From contig CM049316.1 of the NCBI GenBank assembly GCA_026874595.1, positions 3,176,339 through 3,240,338 of the forward strand: DNA of 64,000 nt, in the 5' to 3' direction. Shown piece by piece: positions 38,771-52,139 of the stretch. How positions within the stretch are numbered: position 1 is the stretch's first letter; each line of letters opens with the position of its first letter. The notes beneath the pieces were generated by a model. The model was given only the letters and a program-made list of their open reading frames with translations, ran no database searches and had not been told where the DNA came from. A program made the position numbers and the translations under genes. Source of the DNA: Sipunculus nudus. Lineage: Eukaryota; Annelida; Sipuncula; Golfingiida; Sipunculidae.

Positions 38771-39568
38771 GGTCAAGGTCACCCATCTTCGAACTTGACC
38801 GAGATTTTGTCAATATACATCTTCACCAAAGAAATAAAATTCCTATTGTGAATCCTTATAGAGATATCCCGCTCACAAGGCCAAAGTTTAAAAATCCAAG
38901 AAAAATTCATTAAAAATCAGAAATTGTAGGTGGCGCCACCAAACTTGTGCAGCAGTTACAGACCATCAGTCCCTATGATCATAGTAAGTATTGTGAAAAT
39001 CCACCCAATGGTTCCTGAGAAATATGCTTCTAAATGTTTTTTCTATAATCAGCTCTAAAACGTAGAAAAAAAGGTCAAGGTCACCCATCTTCGAACTTGA
39101 CCGAGATTTTGTCAATACACATCTTCACCGAAAAAATAAAATTCCTACGATGAATCCTTTTAGAGATATCCCGCTCACAAGCCCAAAGTTGAAAAATCCA
39201 AGAAAAATTCATTAAAAATCAGAAATTGTAGGTGGCGCCACCAAACTTTTGTAGCAGGTACAGACTATCAGTCCCAATAATCATAGTAAGTTTTGTGAAA
39301 ATCCACCAAATGGTTCCTGAGTAATAAGCATCTAAGTGTTTTTCTATAATCAGCTCTCAAATGTAGAAAAATAGGTCAAGGTCACCCATCTTCGAACTTG
39401 ACCGAGATTTTGTCGATATATATCTTTACCGAGGAAATAAAATTCTGACGGTGAATCCTTTTCAAGATATCCCGCTCACAAGGTAAAAGTTAACGGACGC
39501 CGGACGGACGGATGGACAGCTTGGGTGATGACAATAGCCCATCAGCCTAAGGGCTGAGGGCTAAAAAC
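38771..39568 (+). repeat. Modular repeat of a second family: 301/302 bp monomers, microsatellite, hairpin
   Basis: GGTCAAGGTCACCCATCTTC begins at 38771, 39073 and 39374, giving periods of 302 and 301 bp and about 2.4 monomers up to about 39490. Each full monomer carries the palindrome GGTGGCGCCACC. A GGACGGACGGATGG microsatellite follows, then a hairpin at 39535-39563 with arms TAGCCCATCAGCCT and AGGGCTGAGGGCTA, paired with a one-base bulge on each side. AAAAA follows directly. Open frames here are repeat-derived and not genes. Confidence 0.85.
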
Positions 39569-40869
39569 TGTTGGTATTTTGAGAAGAAAACAAATCAACA
39601 CAAGTGTTCTCTATAATAAAAATATGCAAATGGCCACCAGTGGACATGCCAATCCGAAGGCATTAAGGTGCTCATCCATGCCCCTAAATATTTAAATGCA
39701 CCCCATTAAAATCTTGATGAATAAGTCAGTATGAAACAGGTATGAAAAAGGGTAGATTGAAAATAAACTGTGACACCCCTTTGAAATAAAAATATATTTA
39801 ACCAGTATTTGTCTATAACCTGTATAACCAGTCTTCTTTTTCAGGAACCATCAGGCCTGCAGGGCTTTCACTTTGTCCTAAACTGATTAACTTTAATGCC
39901 ACTTCCAACATCTCACTAATCAGGCGGATAAGTTCCAGGATCTGGCTATTTACATGAGGGCATTTATCTCCCCAATCAATGTCCTGTACTAAGATTCCAA
40001 GCTCTAACCAAATGTGGTTATTCATTTAGACATTCACTGATGATGATAGCAGTTTCAGTGGGTCATTATTACAATGACATGTGATTTGGAATAATTTACA
40101 GCCACTCTATTTGTTAGCTCTCTGATTTTGTCCCCTGTTTGTAGTATTTTTTATGCCAGTCTTCAGCCATTTTGTCCTATTTGTTTACCCTGCCAACTTA
40201 AGTGAAAATTATCTAATAATTTGTTCAATTGTTCTGTAATCTCTGTATGTTAATGGCTGCCGATTGTTTTGACAAAAAATAAAATGTCTAGCCAACTGGT
40301 GGTTAAGGTGTAGGTACTTCAAAGCTTGGAGGTCACCTAGGAAACCCCTGTTACCCAGGGAAACAGTAAATTCTAAAGTGAAACTGTAAGACCTGCTATA
40401 TTATCCTAACTGCAGCATCATCATTAACACTTGTTAAAAGGGGCCGACTCTGATATCTGAGGTCAATTAATTACAGAAAATCACAGGCTGTTTCTGTTTT
40501 GTTTATATCTGTGTGTTTAGAATGTCAGATGAAACAGATTTTTTAAAAGGGCAGCTTGAGTCGGATTTTTTCTTTTTGTTAGCATGGGCACATGTAACAC
40601 GTTTACAAAAAGTGTGCAGATAAACATAGTCATACATCCAACACAGAGGCATTGTAAGAACTTTCCTTTATAGGTAATAATATGTATGGATATAGTAATC
40701 CAGATACTACACACAATCTACAGAAAAGATCGATGAATGGCTGGCTTTAAATACCCAATAATCAAAGGACCATAGATTTGGCTAAAGATAAGAAAGTCCA
40801 ATCTGAACTCTACGCTCCTGAGGCAGCGGAAATCTTGTGCTTCTAAAGAAGCAACTGATTTTCATGCTG
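39569..40869. other. Sequence without a supportable gene
   Basis: AT-rich, with only short frames and no recognised motif. Confidence 0.45.
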
Positions 40870-41460
40870 CCAGCTTTGACCGTTTATGATATATTTAGAC
40901 ACCAGATGGCAGTTCGTTGTCCGCTGAAATAAACGTGCGTATGATGTGACAAGCAGCCAATCAGATGTCAATAAACAAACACTCGACAGGCATCCTGGCT
41001 CCGCCCATTGCTTCGCTTCAAGCGCCGCTTGATGAGTTTCCGGTCGAATTTAAATTGCTCCCTCTGCATTCTCGCATCATCGACCGATTCGATTATGACA
41101 TTATGACTGTGTTAGCGTAGCCATGTATCTGTTGTCTGCAGAACTGACACCAGCCAGCGAGGTGTGCACGCAGCCTTTGTTGTTACGTTTCGTTTGAATT
41201 ACAGCTCACCGGCCGAGCATGTGCCCAAGGCCCTAAGCAAACCACATCAGGGGCAATTCTCTCTGAGCCTGTGGCCTGTTCAGACAGTTACACGGGGCGA
41301 TGAGCTGTCACTCAAAACGAAATGATCATGATTGGCTCCGTGCATTCCTCACTTGGCTTTATCTTCCAGCACAAGGTCTCATCTGATTGGACAAAAATAC
41401 AGTGCTCCCCTCTGGTGTAGCAATTCAGGATACGAGGTGACATAACAAACAGCGCCTTAC
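40870..41460. promoter_or_regulatory. CpG-richer, promoter-like island
   Basis: The block has raised GC and CpG compared with its flanks. It contains CCAAT-type boxes (AGCCAATCAG near 40955 and ATTGG near 41333 and 41380), a GC box (GCTCCGCCCATTG near 41000), and a near match to the CTCF core at 40899-40912 (ACACCAGATGGCAG, one mismatch). It could be a promoter of the zinc finger gene or of an unseen gene. No exon could be fixed. Confidence 0.4.
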
Positions 41461-41634
41461 GATATAGGTAGTAGCCCTATAGGTAGAGCGCTGTGTAAAG
41501 AGCGTATCTGAATTCTAAATTCTTACTAGTTTCACAAACTACCAATAAAATGTCACAATCTAAGATTTAACATTTTGATAGAGATAATTAAGTATTTGTG
41601 ATTCACACAGTATAAGCTCAAATTAAGAAATTTT

Positions 41635-41985
41635 AGGCAAAAAAAAAATTAGGTTTGGTTCTCAGGCACTTTCTTTCAGGAATCAATGTGGGCGGGCAGT
41701 TTTTTTATTTTTTATTTTTTTGTATGTTTCGATAAAAAATGTCAGATGATAAGGGAAAAGCAAGATAATAACAGGTTTATTTTGCTAAAAAAGTAAAACC
41801 ACTACATAACAAAGGAAATTTGATCAAAATTGTATGATTTTATCATCTTCAAACAAATGTCCGAGCGGCTGGAGCTCAAAATTGGTAAGTTTCTAAGGAA
41901 AATAAAAATAAAAATTTTTGATGCGGGGGTTTAAATTGACATGGGCAGTGCCTGAGAACCATACCTTTTATTTTTTTTTTGGCCT
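41635..41985. mobile_element. Foldback MITE with terminal inverted repeats of about 35-40 bp
   Basis: The left end reads AGGC, a run of A, then TTAGGTTTGGTTCTCAGGCACT. The reverse complement of the right end reads AGGCC, a run of A, then AAAAGGTATGGTTCTCAGGCACT. The arms therefore match over most of their length. The 350 bp interior has no coding capacity. No target duplication was identified, so the superfamily is unknown. Confidence 0.75.
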
Positions 41986-44900
41986 GATGGATAAATTTTA
42001 TTATTTAGCTGCTAAATATGCCAGAGCAGGTTTTGTCAAAATAGGTCTAGTTGTGAATGGCATAGAAATCTAATTAGCCCTTGGGGCTAATGGAGAGAAA
42101 TACGAATGGTTTAGGATGTGATTTTGAAAGCTTGTGTTTATTTAATATTAATATTAATGAGTCGCCTAGTATTCACTTTAACCTCTATCTGGATCTGAGT
42201 ATTGGTACAATATCCAAAACTGTTGTTTTACTTTAAGATTTAAAATTTTGAAAATTCTACTTTTTCTTTTGACCTAAATGAGATAACAAAGAAATTAGAT
42301 ATGAGTACCATATAAACTGCTTTTGAAGACAACATTATCATCTCCAAATAATTTTCTTAAATTTTAATGATGAGCTTTGTGCTATCAGGCAGGTTAAGAT
42401 AGCTGTACTCCACTACCTGCCAACCTGTACTTTGTGAAATGAATTGTAGCCCCAGGGGCAAAACAGAACTAGATACATTGGATGATGTTAACATGGTACT
42501 TCTATCACTCTCACGTAACCTTTGTTATGTCACAGATATGTCCCTCCTGTATGAAAGGAACAAACAGGTATGACTGACTCAAATCACTTCATCATTTTTT
42601 CTGCTTCTCAAACCCATGTATAACTGTCTCAAAGTATATATTCATTTGATACTTGTTTTAATTAAGTATCATAAGTCACTACACTACCTCATGTGGTAAA
42701 AGATGAATTTGATTTGCTAACAAAACAACTTTGAAAGCAATATCATGACAAATGAGGTGGACAGGGGTGCTGGAACAGAGTATGAATGTCACAAAGTTCC
42801 TCTGCACTGGGAAGGGAGTGCAGAGCTGAAAGTGACAGCGACACAGTGCAGGGAACAGCACATGTATCACACATAACCAGGATGTAGAGGACTGTATCAG
42901 CCAGCACAAACAATAGACAGTGCTGTATGTACATTATCCATTCTTCTGTAAGTCATGGTTACATGTAACTTTTGTTCTGTTTGCAGTCAACTCAACATGC
43001 AACCATGTCAGAGACAATAAACAAAGCCACACAGTTACGGCCTGTTTGTACGCCCACATCCCTGTATCATTAACATAAAACACTACTGTTATTCCAGGAA
43101 GATTTATCACATCCAAAACTCAAGTATTCTTTATTCTTCATTTAAGTAACACAGAACTTTGTGACCTTTCTCCAACACTATCTCTGTATGAATGTATTTT
43201 TTCTGAACTCCAAAGTATGACAATAATCAACAAGAACAAGAAGATTATTTTTTTATATTCTTCTTTTTTTTCTTTTTTTTTTTTTTGGGGGGGGGAGGGG
43301 GGTTCTGGTAACTGCCTTAATCTTATTTTGTAAACTTAGCTACACTTAGGCACATTAGTTCTTACAAGGGCACCCTAGAGGGGTATACAGTTTACCCATT
43401 AACATCCATTTTCAGTAATCACGGAAAAACAGACATAACAACTTTGTTTTACATTAAACACTAAGGTTAAGAAATTAAACATAGGACCAAGGTGTTTTAA
43501 GACTGAACATTTCAACTGAACATCTGTAATGTCTGCTGGCTTGGCCATCCTTGATAAAAATAACAAGTATACTTTATAAATGATCAACTGGCCCACCTGG
43601 GATTGATATGAACGTTTTCCCCAGAACCACGCCCTCCGATAGGATGGCAGCAGGAATTTAATACCTAGTGGTTTTCAAGAGCTGTCACTTATACTGCAGT
43701 TGTCAACAGCTGGTCATGTTGACAGCCACCATACAAAACCTCCTGGTAAGAACAGTACATTTCTAATATTGTTGTCCTATGATCTACATAAAAAAAAGAT
43801 GTTATTGAACCTGATATAGCCTAAAGAAGCATGATTTCATGAGAATCATGACTCTCTGCCCTCGTATCTGCTTGTATTTAGCTATTGATTTACTTCTTAA
43901 ATTCCTCTTCCTCTCCTGAACATTAAACAAGTTATGAGAACATTAGAGAACTCTGATCAGGGACACAGTGGGTTCACAGCCTGGAAGGGGAAACATTCCT
44001 AACACGTGTTTGTTTGTGAAACATTTCCTTTATAAAGCATCCTGCAGGTCTTTACAAAATTCCTTACTTCATGGCTTGCCTGTTGACTCTCACAGGGCTC
44101 AAATTTAGGGCCATCAAATTGCCCTTGACCATTAATTTCCAAGTCTATGGTTAATCAGAACTTGTCCAAATAAGCAAGGTCAGATGATTTTGAAGACTAT
44201 GTTCACATTATTTCAAGTTTCTAGGGGTTTCACTTTACAGTGACATTAACATATTAAAGAGTGTCATATATGTGGGCATTATGATACTAAGGATTGTCAA
44301 TTTAAGAGATCTCCTAAAGGTTCAAATATTTATACTGTAAAAATATCACCATATCATTCTTACCCTGTACAGAAATACACAAAAGAACGTATTAATATTT
44401 TCATAACATTAACGACAGAAATATATCAGCTGTTAATCAGGTTAGCTGGTAAAAGTAAGGTTTGATTACAGATTTTTAAAGTTCAGGTTTTAAACAATTT
44501 AAGAATTATCCTTAGCCTGACACATAGATCAGCTCAGTTGTAAAGTTAATGTCTTGTCCTGGATCAATGATGATATCAGCACACTAGTTCTATGGAAGCT
44601 GACACGGAGCACCATCACCACACTCTCTGCCCCCCCCCCAAAAAAAAAAAAAAGTCTGAGAGCATCACATGGACCAAACTCTTCTACTCCTAGGGTACCC
44701 CGGTCTCCTGGTAACTGTGGCTACAGGAGGCAGCATGTCTGTATTTTAGCTGGTGTTGCATGTGATAGCCGGGAGACACCCACATAAGTCGAATGACACG
44801 CCAGACAAGCATTTCCTCTGCCAGAATCCTGTGCCAAAAACAAGCACACTAGTGTACGGGTCCAGCTACGAGGAGGAGGCAGATAAGCCCCTCACAGAAT

Positions 44901-45519
44901 CCCTCACTTGGTTCCGCACGGCCCACACAGATACTCTGTTCATCTGACTGCTCACGTTAATGTGTAGCTTCATCCTGATAAACAGTTACAGCATCAGGAT
45001 ACTGAGCATCATCTGACCACTCATCACCATGACAACCAGCTTCACATCACCACAACGACCATCACAAGATCTTTATAAACATTAATCCTATACCATCAGT
45101 AACAGTAGTCAAAGGACAATACACAAACTGATCAGGGTTCTAATCTCTGTGAACTGAGGACACTCCATTTCTCTGTTCACATACATTATCACTCACCACA
45201 AAAACTGCTGTGTACATGCATGTTTAACCATGTCTTGATAGATACATATAACAGGTATAAAATATTGACTTTTTTCTGAAACAGAATAACTAATCAACAT
45301 ATTCTTTTTGAACATGTTCATATGGAATATAGGTTTCCAAACAGGCCTTGTGTTATCAGGCCCTTGTAACAGAAATACAGGGAAGACACAAGTGTAACGC
45401 TCACTGCACTATTAGAAGGTGACTTATACTGGGTTAAATATAGTTTATATGCTGGATTAATACAAATGTTCATGACTGCGAATGACAATATAAACTTTAT
45501 CTATGATGTTGCAGGTCCC
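41986..45519. other. Sequence without a supportable gene
   Basis: Contains a T-rich then G-rich block at 43250-43302, a C9/A13 junction at about 44631-44653, and a GC-richer block at 44690-45070 with short frames but no domain. Confidence 0.45.
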
Positions 45520-45905
45520 TGAGTTGTGTCTGATATTCCTTGATCTGTCTTTAATATTCCATGAATTGCCTTTAATAGTCCTTGAAATTTCTCTTGACAT
45601 TCCTTAAACTATCTCTAATGTCCCTTGACCTATCTCTATTCTTAATCAAATTTCTTCTAATGTTTCAAGAACTATATCTAATACACCTTGACCTATCTCT
45701 AATATTCTTTGACCTGTCTCTTAATACTCATAGACTTGTCCCCAGTATATTCATTTACCTCTAATTTGTCTCTAATATTGCTTTGCCAGTCTTCAACACT
45801 CCTTGAACAGTCTCTATCATTCTTTGACCTATCTTAAATATTCCTTGACAAGTCTAATATCCTTTGACATTTCACTAATGTCCCATGAACTGTCCCGTTG
45901 TTCAC
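45520..45905 (+). repeat. Degenerate tandem array of CTCTAATATTCCTTGACCTG-like units
   Basis: Phrases such as 'tctctaatattctttgacct' and 'tctctaatgtcccttgacct' recur about every 20-32 bp. Divergence is high and the phase slips, so this is an old minisatellite. Confidence 0.75.
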
Positions 45906-48900
45906 TGCAACTGTCTTTGACACTGCCCATCTCTATAACTGCAGTTGTTTCATATAAAAAGTAATCTATTTCCTGAAATGTTTTATCTTGATATAAAACT
46001 GAATAATCTAAACTTACAAATAAAAACTCTTGTCACCTTGAGGGGGGACTTAGACATGATGAATCATGAAGAAAACTGATCAATGGACAAAAACCACTTA
46101 AGGCTGCAGGACAACATATAAATTAAAATGTATGTCAGATTATGTCAAAGCACCTATATGTATGTCAGACTCTGTCTATTAGCACCATATGCCAAAGTTC
46201 AGTAGATTTATTGATTTAAATGAACAGGATATTATATTAAATTTCTATTTATAAAATTAGTACCAGATGTCTACATTATCGGGACCATACTTATAACTGT
46301 TCTTGTCTTCGTCTGGCTTATTGTTGTCCTTCATATTTTTTAAATGTGATTCACACGATCACTGAACATGAGCTTATAGGTAACTTGTGACCAAAGTGAT
46401 TACAGACACAATTGTTTTAATTGAAGAAGAACCAGAACAGAGAACAGAAACACAGTGAGAACTGAAGAGTACAGCTTTGGATCACCACTCTACCATTAGT
46501 CACTGGCATAGCTGTAGAGTCTTCAAAAACTATGTTGTAATACAGAAAGACAAAGTAATCAGAAATTGTCAGTTTCTGATATAATAATTAAATCATCAGT
46601 TACAGCAATTTCATCATCATCCTTTAAATTTTCAAGTGTGACACATTGCCAGCCCACTGAAATGCAAGAGAATTTGCACAAAGCTGACCAAGGTCCATAT
46701 GACCACAGAAACACAAAGACTGACATTTGACAGTGATTGACAAAGAGATGTGAGATTGACAGGTAATCTAATGATGACCTGAGAATGTTGATCCAGATTG
46801 TTGGGTCATCTCCTGTAAATAAACTCAACACCAGCAGACACCTGCATGATTCACCCCCTGGAACACGAGGTTGAGTGTATGTTTGATGGCAGATCCCATC
46901 TCAAGTATTGTTAGGGTTCCAGCACTCAGCTGTTTGAGGACCCACTCATCCAAAGGACTACTCACCAGGCGGAGCCAGTATCACCCCATGGACACAACTG
47001 AAGAGGATCGGTAACATCTCTTCCTCATTAATAAAATATCAACCTTACCCTCCTAAAAATCAGCAGTTCTACATTTTAGTTAATAAATTTCTAAAATGAC
47101 AATATTTAGGACTGCTGTCTCCATGGTTATGTTTGACCTGTACGACCAGCTGCTCTACAAAAATTTTTTTTTAATGAATTTAGATTTTTGAAAAGTCAAG
47201 AACGAAAATTGATATATTGGAAAATAAGACATGTAATTTTTCTGGCTGTATACTTGTACAGCTGTCACACCAGGCAGGGCTAACTGGTAATGGTTTGGGT
47301 TACCCTGACTGGAGTGAACTCCATGTACAGTCGATGATCTCATGTTCCAGCTGATATAACATGCAGTGACTAATACACTGTCCATAGCATACTCAGAGAT
47401 ATCAATTCTATTTTTAAGTGTAGTTCACGATAATAATGATTAATGATAATTATTATTATTATTATTATTAATATCATTATTATTATTATTATAAAATATC
47501 TGATATATAAGAATTATATAATTTTTAATTTAATAAATTATTTAAATGAAAATATAGATACTACTATGATATATTAAAAATGGAATTAAAATATTGCCCT
47601 ACTATTACTACTATTACTACTTCTGGTACTACTACTATTACTCTTACTTCTTGTTATAGATATGTTATTATTATCAGTCATTGCAGTAATACTCTATTTT
47701 TTATTTCAATTCTGTTCTTGTTATCTTAAATTCAACTAAACAATACCTGTATGCATTAATAAGGTAAAAGACAAAATTAACTGATGATTTTCATTTATAT
47801 GTACTGGTACCAAAAAAAAAAACAGGTAACTTTACCCTGAGTTTAAGTATTTGTGACTGACAGCAAAAAAAAAACAAGGCACTGGACATAAAAAGGCATG
47901 GATATCCTAATCAGGTTCAATCTAGTTAGAGTAAAGTTGCTACCTGACCTGGTGCCATGACAACCAATGACAAAGCCTGATATCACACCTTTATGATGCC
48001 TCTTTGTCTCAGGTAAGAGATAAGCAGTGTGACACGGCACAAAAGAATGCACCGCATCGTTTTACCTGCAAAGTTATCTGAAGGTCAAACATGCATCCAA
48101 TGACGCTGGTGATGTACTGTTGAGACATGCACCACTTTAGCCTTATCAACACATACCAGTCTGGATCAGTATATAAAGGTATAACTCTGTACACAATGGA
48201 TCTGCCTGAGCTGAAGTCAAGGAATTTTTTTAACTAACGGGCTTAAGTTTTATTTAAGATTCACAATCAATGTACAGAGGCACCTGTCATTATAGGTCTC
48301 CTTTATTATGTTCACCTCTTAATTAGATACACCCCCTATTGCAGACACAGGAGGTGGTCTGACAGACACAGGAAGTGTATACTAATAAACAGGGGCATTT
48401 CTCTAAAATGGGTAAAATGTTAATATCTCAAAAAAGTTAAAACGATATACTTAATTGAAATTTGGAAAACTGGTTGAAAGATGTGCAGATCTTCTGAATC
48501 TTGCTTTATCAAGGTGACATAACCTATTCATTTAAACAAACTTAAAAACATCCAAATAAGGCTTGAACAACTGACAATTTTAACTGAGGATTTGTACTGT
48601 AGTACTGAGATGGTTTCTGATATATTAATAGTATTACATGCATATGACACTGCATTACAACATTACACCTACATACAATTCACAAAAGATCTCAGATCTA
48701 ATATACAACAAAACCGAGTCTACACTTGATTTACAGAGGACTAAAAGACCGTCGTCATTATGCAAGTTACACTCAGCATAAAGACCGCTGACCTGAACCA
48801 GTGCAAAATGCGTCACACCTGCTCCATGGTACAAAGACCACAGCAGATGTAACAGTTTTATAAGCTTTTGATTCTCCTCAAATACCGCCACACTGGGAAA

Positions 48901-49910
48901 AACTCAAAACAAAAGTCTGTGGCTTGCACAAGTGAATCAATTACAAGACAGAGAGAGACACTAACCCACATTCTGGAGCACCTTGCCTCTTGAAGCGTCT
49001 GCTCCATGACAACCCCTCTAAAACATATAACCTGGCCTGGGTGGAACAGTTCTTCAAGTCTACTGATCAGCCAGTCAGGTGGTATCTCATTTTGGGGCGA
49101 GTCATTCGTGCTTATTGGCTGAGAGTGTGTTTGGTGAGAGGCCCAGATAGGGAGGTCTTTAAAGACTCAAGGAACGTTATATTGTATGATCTAGATCGCT
49201 CAATGATAAGTTGGTACAATGTCCAAGTCTGGAACTGTGATGAGCCCAGATTCTTGACAAACACTGAGGCCATATAGGCCAGAGCCACTGTCACAACATG
49301 TCTTTAAGTGTCACATTGTGCTCTCTATTGTGTCTACAACAATTACATGAAGGAACGGAGGAAAGATTAACTCACTGATAACACTCTGATATCAAATATA
49401 CATTAGCAGTTAAGGAATTGACTCATTATATTCTTCACAACGCTGCCTTTAGTAGTTCTAATAGGTCTTGAGGAACTTTGTGCTGACTATGAGTGAGTGC
49501 ACAATGATGTAATCAAATCATTACAGTACAAGGGTATTTTGTATTAAGTGGGAGTTGTACTGCTTGGCTGTCTGGATTGTTTTAATTTCCGACCAAGAAC
49601 AGTTTTTTAAAAGGGTAGGTCCATGGCATGTTGATTGCACTGTCAAATGTATGAGGATGAGAACTGTGATAAGAATAATACCAGTGTTTTATTATTAAAC
49701 CTTCTGGAATAAATTCAAGGGGCGATTCATGGTCCAGATGTAATAGGTTACAATGAAGGTATAACACCAGTAGTAGAGGAATCAGGGAAGATCTCTGTGG
49801 TTCCCATGAGAATTTACCATTCTGTCTTTGAGGCACTGGTGGGGATTTGAACTCTACACCTTAAGTTCTTAAGTCCAAAACTGAACCACAAGGCTACATC
49901 CTACTTTTTG
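45906..49910. other. Sequence without a supportable gene
   Basis: Holds an (ATT)n microsatellite at 47430-47493 and a (TAC)n-like stretch at 47601-47650. A plus-strand frame of 95 codons at 48990-49277 has no recognisable domain. Confidence 0.45.
47430..47650. repeat. Trinucleotide microsatellites (ATT)n and (TAC)n
   Basis: ATT/TAA repeats at 47430-47493 and TAC/ACT repeats at 47601-47650, separated by AT-rich sequence. Confidence 0.9.
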
Positions 49911-50035
49911 ATTTCATTCACTAATATTAGGTTATGTCATTATATCTACAATCCAGTTTCTCCACATGATTTCATTCACTATCAGGTTATGTCATTATGT
50001 CTATAATCCAGTTTCTCCACATGATTTCATGCATC
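49910..50035 (+). repeat. Short tandem duplication, 58/55 bp period
   Basis: 'gatttcattcac' begins at 49910 and 49968, and 'gatttcat' again at 50023. Between them 'aggttatgtcattat' and 'atccagtttctccacat' are repeated in order. Confidence 0.85.
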
Positions 50036-50848
50036 AGGCTATAAGGATTCAGCAAATTTCACACTTTTGAAAAAAAACTGATTAATCATAAATAATAATT
50101 CAAACCATTGTTATTAATTATTAAGTATCAATTTGTGGGGTTTTTTTCTGGAGGTGAAATTAATAGGAAAAAATGAAACTTATTTAGTGACTTTATCAAA
50201 ATTTTGTTTGAAATTAAATTGCAAACATTGGTCTTATTGCAATGGTCTACTTTGTACAAATGACTGATTCAATGATTTGACCAAAAATGTTATTCGATGG
50301 TACTTCCTCTCACTAACTTTACAGAGAGCTCCCATGACACTGTATGCTATTCAACATCACACCCCCACTCTCAGTCTTGATGCATACAGCAACACAAGGA
50401 TAGATTTAGTCTGTATAATCCACCCACAGATGTCCCAGGATTTCACACAATGCAGCAGCTAATGTGCACTGAATCATGGGCAGAGATTAGCTCTCTCCCT
50501 GTCCACACACAGATAAATGTCTAATCCTTATACAGTCATAACAAATCCTGGATTCTGCGCATGTTTGGTACATACACAGACAATTGATAAAACACACAGT
50601 CATTACAAACAGTAAGACTCCCTTTTTTACACCTGTTTTATACAGCATTCTTTTTCTCCATGGTTTCCCTGAAGCTCATGTGACCATGTCATATGTGAGA
50701 CCTTTCACGATACAGGGATTCATTCTCAAAAGATTAAGGGATCATGGGATGCCTTGAGCAAGCCAGCAAACAAGATAGAGAACAGAGATAACAACGGATA
50801 TTAATAGCCGTAATCATGCATATTCATGAGCTGTCTTTGATTTGGTTT

Positions 50849-50981
50849 CATACAGAAAGTGTTGGATAATTTTATTCACAATAAAATTATTCATAATTTT
50901 CAGTGCTGTTTGCATACAAAAAGTGTTGGATAATTTTATTCACAATAAATTTATTCATAATTTTCAGTGCTGTTTGCATAA
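50849..50981 (+). repeat. Tandem duplication, 64 bp period
   Basis: Two nearly identical 64 bp copies begin at 50849 and 50913, and the start of a third at 50977. Each contains 'gtgttggataattttattc' and 'cagtgctgtttgcata'. Confidence 0.9.
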
Positions 50982-51282
50982 GCTTTGCATAGTGTGGCAA
51001 TAAGGTTTTCAGGTATTTGGTTATCTTTAGACTTTTATTTATTCAACTGATCAATCATACAGCCCTGCTGACAAGATATATATACACAGCATATGACATT
51101 ACTCTCTTTTTAACTTCTTCTTTAAACATTCAAAGTAAAAACCCATTAAATTAAAGATACATAAAACATATTAGAAACGGATAAGATACATATATTTACA
51201 TACACAGTTAATAAAGTGTTCTATGCCAAGTCATGCCAATATCAGCAGTTAAGGGTTATATTTTCTGTATTTATATAAAGTT

Positions 51283-51314
<32 letters not shown>

Positions 51315-51341
51315 ATATATATACATAATTATATATATATC
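51283..51341. repeat. (AT)n microsatellite
   Basis: Alternating AT, with one TATTATA interruption and an 'acataatt' break near the end. Confidence 0.93.
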
Positions 51342-52139
51342 CTCAACCCCTGCTATATAAAATTACATGCACATCTCCCTGTTGTACTTAAGTATCTTAT
51401 TCAGATGAAAATAATGAGCTTTACAGAACCAAGACTATATTCATCAGTTTCAAACATGTCTAGCTAATTGCATTTAAATTACAGTAGTTACTTGCTAATT
51501 TAGCTGGCACAGCACGCAAAGATTTTCGGACAATATATTTTTTTGGTAGTTATTTTATGTTGCATCTAAGAAAATAATCAATTAAAATGCATATATGAAT
51601 AACCATGGAGACCAAACAGCAATTAGGTTAATCAACTTTCTCTTATTATGACAACTTGTGTAAAGACTTACAAGACATCAGGACATGTTTTAATTACATA
51701 TTTAGTACAGGACTAATTTATTCTTCAGAGGACAGCTATAAATCTAATGTGAGAATAGGGGTTATGTGGTGCACCATGATTGAGTGTATTGTACTCACAT
51801 GCAGTAGAAGATCTACATGGGCTGTACCAGCAGAGACTCACAGGTTATGATGACTTGGTGACAATCCCTCTTCAAACTCTTGTATTCAATCTAAAAATAA
51901 AGTTGGAAATATAAAAATAATCCATGCAAATTACCATCCAAAATGCTGTGAATAAATAGTGATATATTAAAAAGGTCATAATGTTGTTTTCAGACAGAAA
52001 ATAAAATCAATATCTTTACCAAATCTTTTAAATGAAACACCAAATATGTTTTAGGAGTATTTAATTACCGAAGTGTGTTAAGTATGACAAATTATATGAT
52101 AATGAATATGATTCCTGTGGTTCTATTACGGGTTTACTG

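Noticed and set aside
38635-38913. 92-codon plus-strand frame
   Set aside because: Its second half falls in the 302 bp monomer array, whose later copies carry differences that break the frame.
48990-49277. 95-codon plus-strand frame that reads like protein
   Set aside because: No domain, splice site or neighbouring exon was recognised, and the minus strand is open in part as well.
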